From: Cronobacter sakazakii | GTDB lineage: Bacteria > Pseudomonadota > Gammaproteobacteria > Enterobacterales > Enterobacteriaceae | Length of the DNA stretch: 64,000 nucleotides | Direction: 5' to 3' | Assembly: GCF_000982825.1 (NCBI RefSeq) | Contig: NZ_CP011047.1 | Location: 2,170,001-2,234,000 of the forward strand | Shown here: positions 9,682-18,875 of the stretch, one piece after another | Layout: each line of letters starts with the position of its first letter | Numbering within the stretch: the first letter of the stretch is position 1 | Translations under genes and position numbers: made by a program | The notes under the pieces: model-generated | Seen by the model: the letters and a program-made list of their open reading frames with translations, nothing else | The model's database searches: none | What the model was told of the DNA's origin: nothing

Positions 9682-9759
9682 GGAAAACCCGAAGTCTGGC
9701 AGGAAAGCGCACATGATAGAAAACCTGACGGCCCTTGACCAGCCGCCAGGTGTTGCCGG

Positions 9760-11001
9760 TTATGCGCCTTTGAGCTGTTCGCGTCCGGCAGGGGTCAGAT
9801 CCGCTTCGGTGGCGCGCCCGCTGAAATCGATTTCGAAATCATCCGGCGCGAAATCCGGCGGCGAACGGCCTTCCACAAACGCCGGCCACTGGCGCTTCAG
9901 GTAGGCGTCGTTCTTCTCACACCACGGCGCGGCGGCGATATACATCACGTTGCTGTCAAACTCGCCCTGATGCTCGTTTTCCACCGCGTGAATAACGTCG
10001 CAGTGCCAGAAGACGGTATCGCCCGGCTCCATATCGGGAATTGAGGAAATCCCGGTCAGTAAAAGGGGATACCAGCGTTCGTTAATGGATAACGCGCGGC
10101 CAGGCTTCGCGTCGCACAGCGAATCCTCCGGCACATCGTCCTGTAATGCGCGCAGCAGGATATACGCCATCGCGTTGGCGACCGGCAGCAGGGTGAGCGT
10201 ACCGCCGTGCTTGCGCTGCTCGGAGAGCGCCGTCCAGCCCTGAAAGGTGCGGAACATCGAGCAGACGGCAGGTGAGGGGATCTCCCGCGCCTCGACGCGG
10301 CCCTCGGCTTCAAACGGGTTATAGCGCTGCCACTCGCCGCTAAAGACGTGACGGTAAACGTGACGGAAATTCTCATCAAGCCAGCGCTCCACCGAGCCGC
10401 CATCCACATGCGGCGACAGGCCAAGCGACGACGAGCGCGGCGGGCGGCGACGGGTGCGGTCGGCGTACGTCACCACGCGATTCGGGTCGAAATGCTGTTT
10501 GCCGTGGCTCTCCGTCTGCCAGAGATTATTGAGAAACACTTGCGCGGCTTTCATACGCTCGTGCTGGCGCGCCTCCACCTGCGGCTTCGACCAGTAAATG
10601 CCGTAAATTTGCGGCTTACTGTCGGCAAGCGTGCCGAAATAGTTATCTTCCGCCGCGTTCTTAAGCTTTTCGACAAAGTCGTTGCGCTCCAGGTAATCGC
10701 CAATCTCCTGATTCCAGGCGCGCGCCTGGTTTTCCGGGAAGACGCCTTTAATCACGCAGCAGCCGCGCTCGCGGATGCGGGCTTTCTGCGCGTCGCTGAT
10801 GCGGCCATTAAGGATGTCGTCGGCATGGATCTGCGGCACCGGGCTTTCGCCGCGCGCGGTTTCGCTTTTGATGGTGTCAATCTGGCGCGCGATATCGGCT
10901 TCCAGTTCGGCAAACACGGCCTGATAGTTCGGCAGCGCCGCACGTAGCTGCTGTTTTATCTCGCGGATAGCGGCGGGAAGATCGGGAATGTGCAGGGTCA
11001 T
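9760..11001 (-). CDS. DUF1479 protein, YbiU-like
   Basis: This 413-residue protein belongs by sequence to the DUF1479/YbiU family, related in fold to 2-oxoglutarate/Fe(II) dioxygenases. A possible metal triad is the His-Asp of SPHVDGGSVERW and the distal His of TVFWHCDVIHAVEN, which also shows the jelly-roll context. The N-terminal third (PAAIREIKQQLRAALPNY) is helical. It is upstream of ypdA on the same strand with 78 bp between, so co-transcription is possible. Substrate is unknown; calling it a dioxygenase is inference. Confidence 0.8.
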   Translation of the reverse strand: MTLHIPDLPAAIREIKQQLRAALPNYQAVFAELEADIARQIDTIKSETARGESPVPQIHADDILNGRISDAQKARIRERGCCVIKGVFPENQARAWNQEIGDYLERNDFVEKLKNAAEDNYFGTLADSKPQIYGIYWSKPQVEARQHERMKAAQVFLNNLWQTESHGKQHFDPNRVVTYADRTRRRPPRSSSLGLSPHVDGGSVERWLDENFRHVYRHVFSGEWQRYNPFEAEGRVEAREIPSPAVCSMFRTFQGWTALSEQRKHGGTLTLLPVANAMAYILLRALQDDVPEDSLCDAKPGRALSINERWYPLLLTGISSIPDMEPGDTVFWHCDVIHAVENEHQGEFDSNVMYIAAAPWCEKNDAYLKRQWPAFVEGRSPPDFAPDDFEIDFSGRATEADLTPAGREQLKGA

Positions 11002-11242
11002 AGCATGTACTCCGGCAATCAGGAACAGGGGTTATTGTTTTGTTGCGTCGAAGTTAATATAGTTACGCCTTATCAAATAAAACAGGGTTAACTTTCAAAT
11101 GAAAGTTCCCGTTTTTTGTTCCGAAAATTATTTTTGCGATTGCCTCTCGACAGCAGAAAATTTTCCAGGCTATGTTCTTAAAGCCGCATCAGCGGCAGCG
11201 TCGCTCGGACGGTCCGGGCGCTTACGTCACATCGAGGAACCT

Positions 11243-12484
11243 ATGGCTGACTTCAGTCCCAAACGCCGTTTTTCGCGTATCGAACGCCTTCCCCCTTACG
11301 TTTTTAACATCACTGCTGAGCTGAAAATGGCTGCGCGTCGGCGCGGCGAAGATATTATCGATTTCAGCATGGGAAACCCGGACGGCCCGACACCGCCGCA
11401 TATCGTTGAAAAACTCTGCACCGTGGCCCAGCGCCCGGATACGCACGGCTACTCCACCTCCCGCGGCATTCCGCGCCTGCGCCGCGCCATTTCGCGATGG
11501 TATCAGGAGCGCTACGAGGTGGAGATCGACCCGGAAACCGAAGCTATCGTCACCATCGGGTCGAAAGAGGGGCTGGCGCACCTGATGCTCGCCACGCTCG
11601 ATCACGGCGACACGGTGCTGGTGCCGAACCCAAGCTATCCGATCCACATCTACGGGGCGGTGATTGCGGGCGCGCAGGTGCGTTCGGTGCCGCTGGTGGA
11701 GGGCGTGGATTTCTTCAACGAGCTGGAGCGGGCGATTCGCGAAAGCTATCCGAAGCCGAAAATGATGATTTTAGGCTTCCCGTCGAACCCGACGGCGCAG
11801 TGCGTGGAACTGGAATTTTTCGAGAAAGTCGTGGCGCTGGCGAAGCGCTATGACGTGCTGGTGGTACACGATCTGGCTTACGCCGATATCGTCTACGACG
11901 GCTGGAAAGCGCCGTCCATCATGCAGGTGCCGGGCGCGCGCGATGTCGCCGTGGAATTTTTCACGCTCTCGAAAAGCTACAACATGGCGGGCTGGCGCAT
12001 CGGCTTTATGGTCGGCAATCAGGAGCTCGTCAGCGCGCTGGCGCGCATCAAAAGCTACCACGACTACGGCACCTTTACGCCGCTCCAGGTGGCGGCCATC
12101 GCCGCGCTGGAAGGCGATCAGCAGTGCGTGCGCGATATCGCTGAGCAGTATAAACGCCGCCGCGACGTGCTGGTAAAAGGGCTGCACGAGGCGGGCTGGA
12201 TGGTCGAATGCCCGAAAGCCTCGATGTATGTCTGGGCGAAAATCCCGGAGCCTTACGCGGCGATGGGCTCGCTGGAATTTGCCAAAAAGCTGTTGCAGGA
12301 CGCGAAAGTCTGCGTGTCGCCGGGGATTGGTTTTGGCGACTACGGCGACACCCACGTGCGTTTCGCGCTGATTGAAAACCGCGATCGCATTCGCCAGGCA
12401 GTGCGCGGCATTAAAGCGATGTTCCGCGCCGACGGGCTGTTACCGGCAAGCGCGAAGAGCGCCGCGGCGCAGGACGCCGAATAA
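11243..12484 (+). CDS. alaC: Glutamate-pyruvate aminotransferase AlaC
   Basis: The 413-residue PLP enzyme transfers amino groups between glutamate and pyruvate to make alanine. It is a fold-type I class I/II aminotransferase: SMGNPDGPTPPHIVEKL near the N-terminus, PSNPTAQ for the substrate carboxylate, and the Schiff-base Lys in TLSKSYNMAGWRIGF. The ATG at 11243 follows CGAGGAACCT and gives the E. coli N-terminus MADFSPKRRFSRIERLPPY. An upstream in-frame start at 11099 exists but would add a low-quality extension. A strong terminator overlaps the stop region. Confidence 0.95.
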   Translation: MADFSPKRRFSRIERLPPYVFNITAELKMAARRRGEDIIDFSMGNPDGPTPPHIVEKLCTVAQRPDTHGYSTSRGIPRLRRAISRWYQERYEVEIDPETEAIVTIGSKEGLAHLMLATLDHGDTVLVPNPSYPIHIYGAVIAGAQVRSVPLVEGVDFFNELERAIRESYPKPKMMILGFPSNPTAQCVELEFFEKVVALAKRYDVLVVHDLAYADIVYDGWKAPSIMQVPGARDVAVEFFTLSKSYNMAGWRIGFMVGNQELVSALARIKSYHDYGTFTPLQVAAIAALEGDQQCVRDIAEQYKRRRDVLVKGLHEAGWMVECPKASMYVWAKIPEPYAAMGSLEFAKKLLQDAKVCVSPGIGFGDYGDTHVRFALIENRDRIRQAVRGIKAMFRADGLLPASAKSAAAQDAE

Positions 12485-12517
12485 AAAAACAGGAGCCAGT
12501 GGCTCCTGTTTTTTTTA
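12483..12517. terminator. Terminator after alaC, also facing ypdK
   Basis: AACAGGAGCC, a three-base loop and GGCTCCTGTT are flanked by A and T runs. This makes a strong bidirectional terminator between alaC and the convergent small gene ypdK. Confidence 0.9.
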
Positions 12518-12530
12518 CTCAGGTGTTTTA

Positions 12531-12602
12531 CTAAATCATCAGGGCAAACGTGCCGGCCCACAACAGTAAAATCACCGATACGCCCATAAAGAAATATTTC
12601 AC
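12531..12602 (-). CDS. ypdK: Small membrane protein YpdK, 23 residues
   Basis: A GTG-started frame reads VKYFFMGVSVILLLWAGTFA and ends LMI. It matches the E. coli small protein YpdK almost residue for residue in its ends and has the same place next to alaC. It is a single hydrophobic segment, so an inner-membrane peptide is expected. GGAG lies about 12 bases before the GTG; the nearby ATG at 12609 stops immediately. The function of YpdK is unknown. The gene is too short for usual gene callers. Confidence 0.85.
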   Translation of the reverse strand: MKYFFMGVSVILLLWAGTFALMI

Positions 12603-12944
12603 GTTACATCGCTCCGCATGTCTTAAAACACGCCTGAATCAATACGCAAGGTCACAGTATACAAAGTTGACGCCGCAGCCGAATCACTTTGGGACTATTC
12701 CCCAATCCGGCTACCGCTCTCTAAAATCGTGCGCGTCAAATGACGTCAGCGGGCGCTAATGTAATCCTTTATTTCAGAGGTGACAAGCGACACGCGGGCT
12801 CGTTAAAAGAAATTTTTTCATACTGCTTTTTTCCTTAAAAAACAATTAAAAAGAAATTAATTACGGGGCGTAACTCCCGCTTCCAGGCGCTTGCCAGCAG
12901 CTTCGCTGACTGCCATTCTGGAAGGGGTAAAAACAGGAGCATGT
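12603..12944. other. Intergenic region without a visible gene
   Basis: This stretch between ypdK and the cupin gene changes from mixed to AT-rich composition around 12790-12860. It should hold the ypdK and cupin promoters, but no convincing promoter pair, repeat or RNA was recognised. Confidence 0.4.
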
Positions 12945-13301
12945 ATGAAAATCAGCAAGGCAAATGCGGAACATTATTTGTGGGGCGGCGATTGCGACGG
13001 CTGGCATCTGGTCAAAAACCAAAACCTTAGCGTTATCCATGAGCGGATGCCCGTCGGGCGGGCGGAACAGCGCCACTATCACGAGCAGTCGCGCCAGTGC
13101 TTTTTTGTGCTGAGTGGGGAACTGACGATGGCGCTGAACGGCGAGCGCGTCACGCTTACGGCAGGCGAAGCGATAGAAATTCCGCCGCTGGCACCGCACC
13201 AGGCGCGTAACGACGGGCAGGAGGCGGTGGAATTTCTGGTTATCTCCCAGCCGACCACGCGGGGTGACCGGGTTAATCTCACAGCCAGCCCGAGCGTTTA
13301 A
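12945..13301 (+). CDS. Cupin-domain protein
   Basis: This 118-residue protein is a single cupin barrel. Motif 1 is seen in RAEQRHYHEQSRQCFFVLSG (two His plus Gln/Glu spacing) and motif 2 in EIPPLAPHQARNDG, giving the His/Glu/His set that holds a metal ion. The ATG at 12945 follows ACAGGAGC. It overlaps the end of the convergent CorA-like gene by 23 bp. Small cupins of this kind are isomerases, dioxygenases or sensors; the substrate cannot be told from sequence. Confidence 0.8.
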   Translation: MKISKANAEHYLWGGDCDGWHLVKNQNLSVIHERMPVGRAEQRHYHEQSRQCFFVLSGELTMALNGERVTLTAGEAIEIPPLAPHQARNDGQEAVEFLVISQPTTRGDRVNLTASPSV

Positions 13302-14247
13302 GCTTCCAGTAAAGCAAATAACAGACGGCAATGGTGCCGCCAATGGTTACCGGGTAGCCGAACGCCGAGCGTATCTCCGGCATATTTTCAAAGTTCATGC
13401 CGTACATGCTGAAAATGACCGTCGGCACCACCAGGATCGCCCCCCAGCCTGCGAGCTTTTTCACCACCTCGTTTTGCTGCACCGTCACCAGCGCCAGGTT
13501 CACATGCATGGCGCTGGTCAGCATTTCACGCATATCCTCGGCATCCATCACCACGTGATGCGCGTGATCCTGCACGTCGCGCAGGTAAGGGCGCAGCGTT
13601 TTCGGCACGATATCTTCATGCAGGCGAATCAACTGGTTGCAGATTTCATCCACCGGCAGCGCGGCGTTACGGATAGCCAGCAACTGGCGGCGCAGCGTAT
13701 AGACCTGCTGCACGGCCTGTTTGTCAAACTCGGTGCGGAACATCGTGTTTTCCATCTCGCCGATGCGGCTGGTGAGCGACGAGGTGATTTCCAGATAGTT
13801 ATCGACGATAAAATCGAGCAGGCAGTAGAGCGCGTAGCCCGGCCCGATGGCCAGCATGTCGGGCTTTTCCTCAGCGCGGGCGCGGATGGGCGCATAGCTT
13901 TCGGAGGCACCGTGGCGCACCGTTATCAGAAAGTTTTTGCCGATAAACAGATGCGTTTCGCCAAATTCAATCTGCTCCTGGCGGTTCATCCACGCGGTTT
14001 TCACCACCATAAACAGCGATTCGCCATACTGTTCGATTTTCGGGCGCTGATGGGCGGTGAGCGCATCTTCGATGGCGAGTTCGTGCAGGCCGAACTCCTG
14101 CTGAATGATATGCATAAACGGCGCGTCGGGCTGCCACAACCCCAGCCAGATAAAGGCGTCAGGATCTTCAATCGCTTCGCTGATATCTTCGAGGTTAATC
14201 ACTTCCGGCTTTTTGTCGCGCCGGTACACCATACTGTTAACAATCAT
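13279..14247 (-). CDS. CorA-family divalent metal transporter
   Basis: The 322-residue protein has a large cytoplasmic N-terminal domain with long helices (about 1-250) and two C-terminal membrane segments. The first ends in the pore signature YGMNFENMPE, which defines the CorA Mg2+/Co2+/Ni2+ channel superfamily. The second is IGGTIAVCYLLYWKL, followed by a basic tail. It is distinct from the main CorA by context and may move Mg2+, Co2+ or Zn2+. It is monocistronic and convergent with the cupin gene. Confidence 0.88.
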   Translation of the reverse strand: MIVNSMVYRRDKKPEVINLEDISEAIEDPDAFIWLGLWQPDAPFMHIIQQEFGLHELAIEDALTAHQRPKIEQYGESLFMVVKTAWMNRQEQIEFGETHLFIGKNFLITVRHGASESYAPIRARAEEKPDMLAIGPGYALYCLLDFIVDNYLEITSSLTSRIGEMENTMFRTEFDKQAVQQVYTLRRQLLAIRNAALPVDEICNQLIRLHEDIVPKTLRPYLRDVQDHAHHVVMDAEDMREMLTSAMHVNLALVTVQQNEVVKKLAGWGAILVVPTVIFSMYGMNFENMPEIRSAFGYPVTIGGTIAVCYLLYWKLKRSGWL

Positions 14248-14340
14248 TTTCTCATCCCTGGCGGTACGCTTATCGGGTAACTATAAACACCGCGCGTGCC
14301 GTCTTCCTCTTTTTCGCGTGAATTCAGGCGATTCTGGCGC

Positions 14341-15213
14341 TCAGAACATCTCCACCAGGCGGCGCACCGACGGCGAGCGTTCAAACTTACGCCAGGCCAG
14401 CGCGATATCGGTTTTCAGCATCTGATCGCTTAACCGGTGGAACGTTACCTCCGGGTGCCCGATGCACTGCATCGACACCGGCACCAGCGCGAAGCCAAAC
14501 CCGGCCGCCACCATGCTGAGCGAGGAGGAGAGCTGCGACGCCTGCTGGCTGTCGGCAGGCGCGAGCCCCGCGCGCAGGCAGGCGTTAAACACCAGTTCAT
14601 AGAGCCCCGGTGCCACTTCATGCGGGAAGAGTACCAGCGGCGTGCCGGCCAGCTCGCTCAGCGCCACTTCATCGCGCTCGCTCAGAGGATGACTGCGGTG
14701 CAGCGCGGCCACCATCGGCTCTACGTCAATCAGACGCAGGTTAAACGCTTTGCTGCTCTCACACGGCAGGCGGACAAACGCGGCGTCCAGCAACCCTTCC
14801 TGCAAATCGTGCATCAGCGAGGCCATATTCGCCTCCTGTTGCAGCAACGTAATCGCCGGATAGCGGTGCTGAAATTCATGCAGCAGGGAGAAAATACGCG
14901 GATGAAAAGCATTAGAACTGCTGATGCCGACCGACAGCGTGCCGTTGACGCCGCGTGCGATGCCGCGGGTTTTCTCCAGCGCCGCGTCGCTAAGCGCCAG
15001 TATCTGGCACGCGTCCTGATAAAAGGCCTCGCCGGCCTCGGTAAGTTCCACGCCGCGCGTCAGGCGACGCAGCAGCGGCGTGCCCACTTCGCGCTCAAGG
15101 CGCTGGATCTGCTGGCTGAGCGGCGGCTGAGAAATACCCAGTAATTCAGCGGCACGGGTGAAGTGTCGCGTCTGGGCTACCGCCACGAAATAACGCAAAT
15201 ATCGAAGTTCCAT
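14341..15213 (-). CDS. budR: LysR-type regulator of the acetoin/butanediol operon
   Basis: This 290-residue LysR-family activator has the N-terminal winged HTH MELRYLRYFVAVAQTRHFTR (RAAELLGISQPPLSQQI follows) and a periplasmic-binding-like effector domain from about residue 90. It is divergent from budA with 106 bp between, the standard LysR layout, and it matches BudR/AlsR in position. In related bacteria BudR responds to acetate and low oxygen and activates budABC. The shared intergenic region at 15214-15319 is AT-rich and should hold its binding sites. Confidence 0.92.
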   Translation of the reverse strand: MELRYLRYFVAVAQTRHFTRAAELLGISQPPLSQQIQRLEREVGTPLLRRLTRGVELTEAGEAFYQDACQILALSDAALEKTRGIARGVNGTLSVGISSSNAFHPRIFSLLHEFQHRYPAITLLQQEANMASLMHDLQEGLLDAAFVRLPCESSKAFNLRLIDVEPMVAALHRSHPLSERDEVALSELAGTPLVLFPHEVAPGLYELVFNACLRAGLAPADSQQASQLSSSLSMVAAGFGFALVPVSMQCIGHPEVTFHRLSDQMLKTDIALAWRKFERSPSVRRLVEMF

Positions 15214-15319
15214 ATCAAATACGACTCAAACCGGGATGCTTTCTATATTGGAACCCTGCGCTGAATCGCGTCAACATTTGATTAATCTTTCTTACGAAAT
15301 ATGAGTGAGGATCAGTGCG

Positions 15320-16099
15320 ATGAGCCATGCAACCGATTGTTCTTGCGAGGAAAGCTTGCTGGAAACCGTGCGGGCGCTGCGGGAAAAAGATACAGAATGT
15401 GTGATATATCAAACATCCATGATGAGCGCATTGCTCAGTGGGGTTTACGAAGGAAATACCACCATTGCTGATCTCCTGACCAAAGGCGATTTTGGCCTTG
15501 GCACCTTTAACGAACTGGACGGCGAATTAATTGCCTTCAGCCATGAGGTTCACCAGCTGCGCGCCGACGGCAGCGCCCGTAAAGCGCAGCCCGACCAGAA
15601 AACACCGTTCGCGGTAATGACCTGGTTTAAACCGCATTACCGCCAGCGCTTTGACCGGCCGATGAGCCGTCAGCAAGTTCACGACGTGATTGACCGCCAG
15701 GTGCCGTCCGACAACGTTTTCTGCGCGCTGCGCATCGACGGCCACTTTCGCCATGCCCACACCCGCACCGTACCGCGCCAGACGCCGCCGTACCGCGCGA
15801 TGACCGACGTGCTGGACGACCAGCCGGTATTCCGCTTCGACGGCCGCGACGGCGTGTTAGTCGGGTTTCGCACGCCGCAGCACATGCAGGGCATTAACGT
15901 CGCGGGCTACCACGAACATTTCATCACCGACGATCGTCAGGGCGGCGGGCACCTGCTCGACTACCAGTTAGAGCACGGCGTTCTCACCTTCGGGGAGATC
16001 CACAAACTGATGATCGATCTGCCGTCGGACCCGGCGTTCCTCAACGCCAACCTGCATCCCGACAATCTTGATGCGGCCATCCGCTCGGTTGAAAACTAA
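15320..16099 (+). CDS. budA: Alpha-acetolactate decarboxylase
   Basis: This enzyme of 259 residues converts (S)-2-acetolactate to (R)-acetoin and CO2. Metal-binding His residues can be placed in HFRHAHTRTVPRQ and in VAGYHEHFITDDRQGGGH, and the catalytic stretch near GTFNELDGELIA is typical of the family. The ATG at 15320 follows GAGGATCAG at a suitable distance; a GTG at 15305 is in frame. It is the first gene of budABC, with 21 bp to budB. Confidence 0.95.
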   Translation: MSHATDCSCEESLLETVRALREKDTECVIYQTSMMSALLSGVYEGNTTIADLLTKGDFGLGTFNELDGELIAFSHEVHQLRADGSARKAQPDQKTPFAVMTWFKPHYRQRFDRPMSRQQVHDVIDRQVPSDNVFCALRIDGHFRHAHTRTVPRQTPPYRAMTDVLDDQPVFRFDGRDGVLVGFRTPQHMQGINVAGYHEHFITDDRQGGGHLLDYQLEHGVLTFGEIHKLMIDLPSDPAFLNANLHPDNLDAAIRSVEN

Positions 16100-16120
16100 C
16101 AGTCAGAAAGGGGAAATATC

Positions 16121-17800
16121 ATGGATAACGAAAACCGGATGCGCCAGTGGGCGCACGGCGCTGACATGGTGGTCGGCCAGCTTGAGGCCCAGGGCGTAAA
16201 ACAGGTCTTCGGCATTCCCGGCGCGAAAATCGATAAAGTTTTCGACTCCCTGCTGGATTCCAGCATCCAGATTATTCCGGTGCGCCACGAGGCGAACGCG
16301 GCGTTTATGGCTGCCGCCGTCGGGCGTATCACCGGCAAAGCCGGGGTCGCGCTGGTCACCTCCGGGCCGGGATGCAGCAATCTCATCACCGGCATGGCGA
16401 CCGCCAACAGCGAAGGCGACCCGGTGGTCGCGCTCGGCGGGGCGGTTAAGCGCGCGGATAAAGCACGCCAGGTGCATCAGAGCATGGATACCGTGGCGAT
16501 GTTCAGCCCGGTCACCAAATATTCCGTTGAAGTCTCGTCCTCGGACGCTATCGCCGAAGTGGTTTCTAACGCCTTTCGCGTGGCGGAGCACGGCAGACCG
16601 GGCAGCGCCTTTGTCAGCCTGCCGCAGGATATCGTTGACCAACCGGCGCAGGGCAACATTCTGCCTGCGGGCAACGCGCCGAAACTGGGCCCAGCGCCGG
16701 ATGCGTGTATCGACCACGTCGCCGGGCTGATTCGCAATGCCAAAAACCCGGTCATCCTGCTGGGCCTGATGGCGAGCCAGCCGGAGAACAGCCGCGCGCT
16801 GCATCGCCTGCTGGAGAAAAGCCATATTCCCGTTACCAGCACTTATCAGGCAGCGGGCGCGGTCAACCAGGAGCACTTCACGCGCTTTGCGGGCCGCGTC
16901 GGGCTTTTCAACAACCAGGCGGGCGACCGCTTGCTGCATCTGGCGGATCTCATTATCTGCATCGGCTACAGCCCGGTGGAATATGAACCTGCCATGTGGA
17001 ACTGCGGTAACGCCACGCTGGTGCATATCGACGTGCTGCCAGCGTATGAAGAGAGCCACTATGCGCCGGAAATCGAGCTGGTGGGAGATATCGCGGGCAC
17101 GCTGGAAAAACTGGCCGGGCGCATCGAACAGCCGCTGGTGTTAAGCGACCGCGCGTCTGAAATCCTGATCGACCGTCAAAATCAGCGCGAGCTGCTGGCG
17201 CGCCGGGGCGCGCAGTTAAACCAGTTCGCCCTGCATCCGCTGCGTATCGTGCGTGCCATGCAGGACATCATTAACAACGACGTGACGCTGACCGTAGACA
17301 TGGGCAGTTTCCATATCTGGATCGCCCGCTATCTCTACAGCTTCCGCGCCCGCCAGGTAATGATTTCGAACGGTCAGCAGACCATGGGCGTGGCGCTGCC
17401 GTGGGCCATCGGCGCATGGCTGGTGGATCCGTCGCGCAAAGTGGTTTCTGTTTCCGGCGATGGCGGTTTCCTGCAATCGAGCATGGAGCTCGAAACCGCG
17501 GTGCGCCTCAAAGCCAACGTGTTGCACATCATCTGGGTGGATAACGCCTACAACATGGTGGCGATTCAGGAAGAGAAAAAATACCAGCGGCTCTCAGGGG
17601 TGAGCTTCGGACCGGTGGATTTCAAAGTTTACGCCGAAGCGTTCGGCGCGGCCGGGTTCGCGGTGGAAAGCGCCGAGGCGCTGGAGCCGACGCTGCGCGC
17701 CGCGATGGATGTCGACGGGCCGGCGGTGGTCGCCATTCCGGTGGACTACAGCGATAACCCGCTGCTGATGGGCCAGCTCCATCTCAGCCAGATTCTCTGA
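16121..17800 (+). CDS. budB: Catabolic acetolactate synthase
   Basis: This 559-residue ThDP enzyme condenses two pyruvates to 2-acetolactate. The N-terminal part has QVFGIPGAKIDKVFD and the activating Glu in IPVRHEANAAFMAAA; the C-terminal ThDP motif is SVSGDGGFLQSSMELETAV ending in DNAYNMV. Length and the absence of a separate regulatory subunit gene fit the catabolic, FAD-independent AlsS/BudB type. It lies between budA and budC and works at acid pH and low oxygen to divert pyruvate to neutral products. Confidence 0.96.
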   Translation: MDNENRMRQWAHGADMVVGQLEAQGVKQVFGIPGAKIDKVFDSLLDSSIQIIPVRHEANAAFMAAAVGRITGKAGVALVTSGPGCSNLITGMATANSEGDPVVALGGAVKRADKARQVHQSMDTVAMFSPVTKYSVEVSSSDAIAEVVSNAFRVAEHGRPGSAFVSLPQDIVDQPAQGNILPAGNAPKLGPAPDACIDHVAGLIRNAKNPVILLGLMASQPENSRALHRLLEKSHIPVTSTYQAAGAVNQEHFTRFAGRVGLFNNQAGDRLLHLADLIICIGYSPVEYEPAMWNCGNATLVHIDVLPAYEESHYAPEIELVGDIAGTLEKLAGRIEQPLVLSDRASEILIDRQNQRELLARRGAQLNQFALHPLRIVRAMQDIINNDVTLTVDMGSFHIWIARYLYSFRARQVMISNGQQTMGVALPWAIGAWLVDPSRKVVSVSGDGGFLQSSMELETAVRLKANVLHIIWVDNAYNMVAIQEEKKYQRLSGVSFGPVDFKVYAEAFGAAGFAVESAEALEPTLRAAMDVDGPAVVAIPVDYSDNPLLMGQLHLSQIL

Positions 17801-17820
17801 CTTACCAAAAGGAACGGATT

Positions 17821-18591
17821 ATGAAAAAAGTAGCACTGGTTACCGGCGCAGGGCAGGGGATTGGTAAAGCCATCGCCCTTCGCCTGGTCAAAGACGGTTT
17901 TGCGGTCGCGATTGCCGATTATAACGCTGAAACGGCCAATGCCGTGGCGCAGGAAATTAACGAGCAGGGCGGCAGCGCCGTGGCGGTGACCGTGGATGTC
18001 TCGAAACGCGACCAGGTGTTTGCCGCAGTAGAGCAGACCCGTAAAGCGCTCGGCGGCTTCGATGTTATCGTCAACAACGCCGGTATCGCGCCGTCAACGC
18101 CGATTGAGACCATCACCGAAGAGGTGATCGACAGGGTCTACAACATCAACGTCAAAGGTGTTATCTGGGGCATGCAGGCGGCGATTGAAGCGTTCAAAGC
18201 CGAAGGCCACGGCGGGAAAATCATCAACGCCTGTTCGCAGGCGGGCCACGTCGGCAACCCGGAGCTGGCGGTTTACAGCTCCAGTAAATTCGCGGTGCGC
18301 GGCCTGACCCAGACCGCCGCGCGCGATTTAGCGCCGCTCGGCATCACCGTCAACGGCTTCTGCCCGGGCATTGTGAAAACCCCGATGTGGGCGGAAATCG
18401 ACCGTCAGATCTCCGAAGCCGCCGGCAAACCGCTCGGCTACGGCACGGAAGAGTTCGCCAAACGCATCACGCTTGGCCGCCTCTCCGAGCCGGAAGATGT
18501 CGCCGCCTGCGTTTCGTTCCTGGCAGGCCCGGATTCCGACTACATGACAGGTCAGTCACTGCTGATCGACGGCGGTATGGTATTCAGTTAA
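17821..18591 (+). CDS. budC: Acetoin reductase / butanediol dehydrogenase
   Basis: This 256-residue short-chain dehydrogenase reduces acetoin to 2,3-butanediol, and diacetyl to acetoin, with NADH. The Rossmann motif is VTGAGQGIGKAIA, the NNAGIAP stretch follows, and the catalytic Tyr and Lys are in YSSSKFA after ACSQAG. Length and sequence match BudC of Klebsiella and Enterobacter. It is the last gene of budABC, and a terminator at 18624-18652 follows. Confidence 0.95.
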   Translation: MKKVALVTGAGQGIGKAIALRLVKDGFAVAIADYNAETANAVAQEINEQGGSAVAVTVDVSKRDQVFAAVEQTRKALGGFDVIVNNAGIAPSTPIETITEEVIDRVYNINVKGVIWGMQAAIEAFKAEGHGGKIINACSQAGHVGNPELAVYSSSKFAVRGLTQTAARDLAPLGITVNGFCPGIVKTPMWAEIDRQISEAAGKPLGYGTEEFAKRITLGRLSEPEDVAACVSFLAGPDSDYMTGQSLLIDGGMVFS

Positions 18592-18623
18592 TTTTTATCA
18601 TCTATCTTTTCGGACATGCCGAA

Positions 18624-18652
18624 AACCCACCGTTATTGCGGTGGGTTTTTTT
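18624..18652 (+). terminator. Terminator of budABC
   Basis: AAACCCACCG, a short loop and CGGTGGGTTTTTTT form a clear intrinsic terminator 30 bp after budC. Confidence 0.9.
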
Positions 18653-18784
18653 ATGGCGAGGTAAAGCGGGTTTATTAGGGGGTTATGGTGTTATCGTGGC
18701 GATATTCCCCGTAAACGAGAAGGCATTATTGAAGTAAGATTTTCGACGCCATAAATTCACCACAGTAAAGATTTCCGAACAATA

Positions 18785-18807
18785 CAAAGCCCCTGTCGGG
18801 GCTTTTA
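18785..18807. terminator. Second hairpin terminator between budC and aqpZ
   Basis: AAAGCCCC, TGTC and GGGGCTTTT form a compact hairpin. It may end the convergent aqpZ transcript or act as a backup for budABC. Confidence 0.75.
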
Positions 18808-18875
18808 AATAAAGACGTGTAGCGTTTATACCGGGCGCTCAATAATACCGATTTGCCCGCAGCAAATGACAGTAT

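Noticed and set aside
13264..14280. 338-residue plus-strand frame opposite the CorA-like gene
   Set aside because: No ribosome binding site, low-complexity His/Arg composition, and the CorA signature YGMN lies on the other strand.
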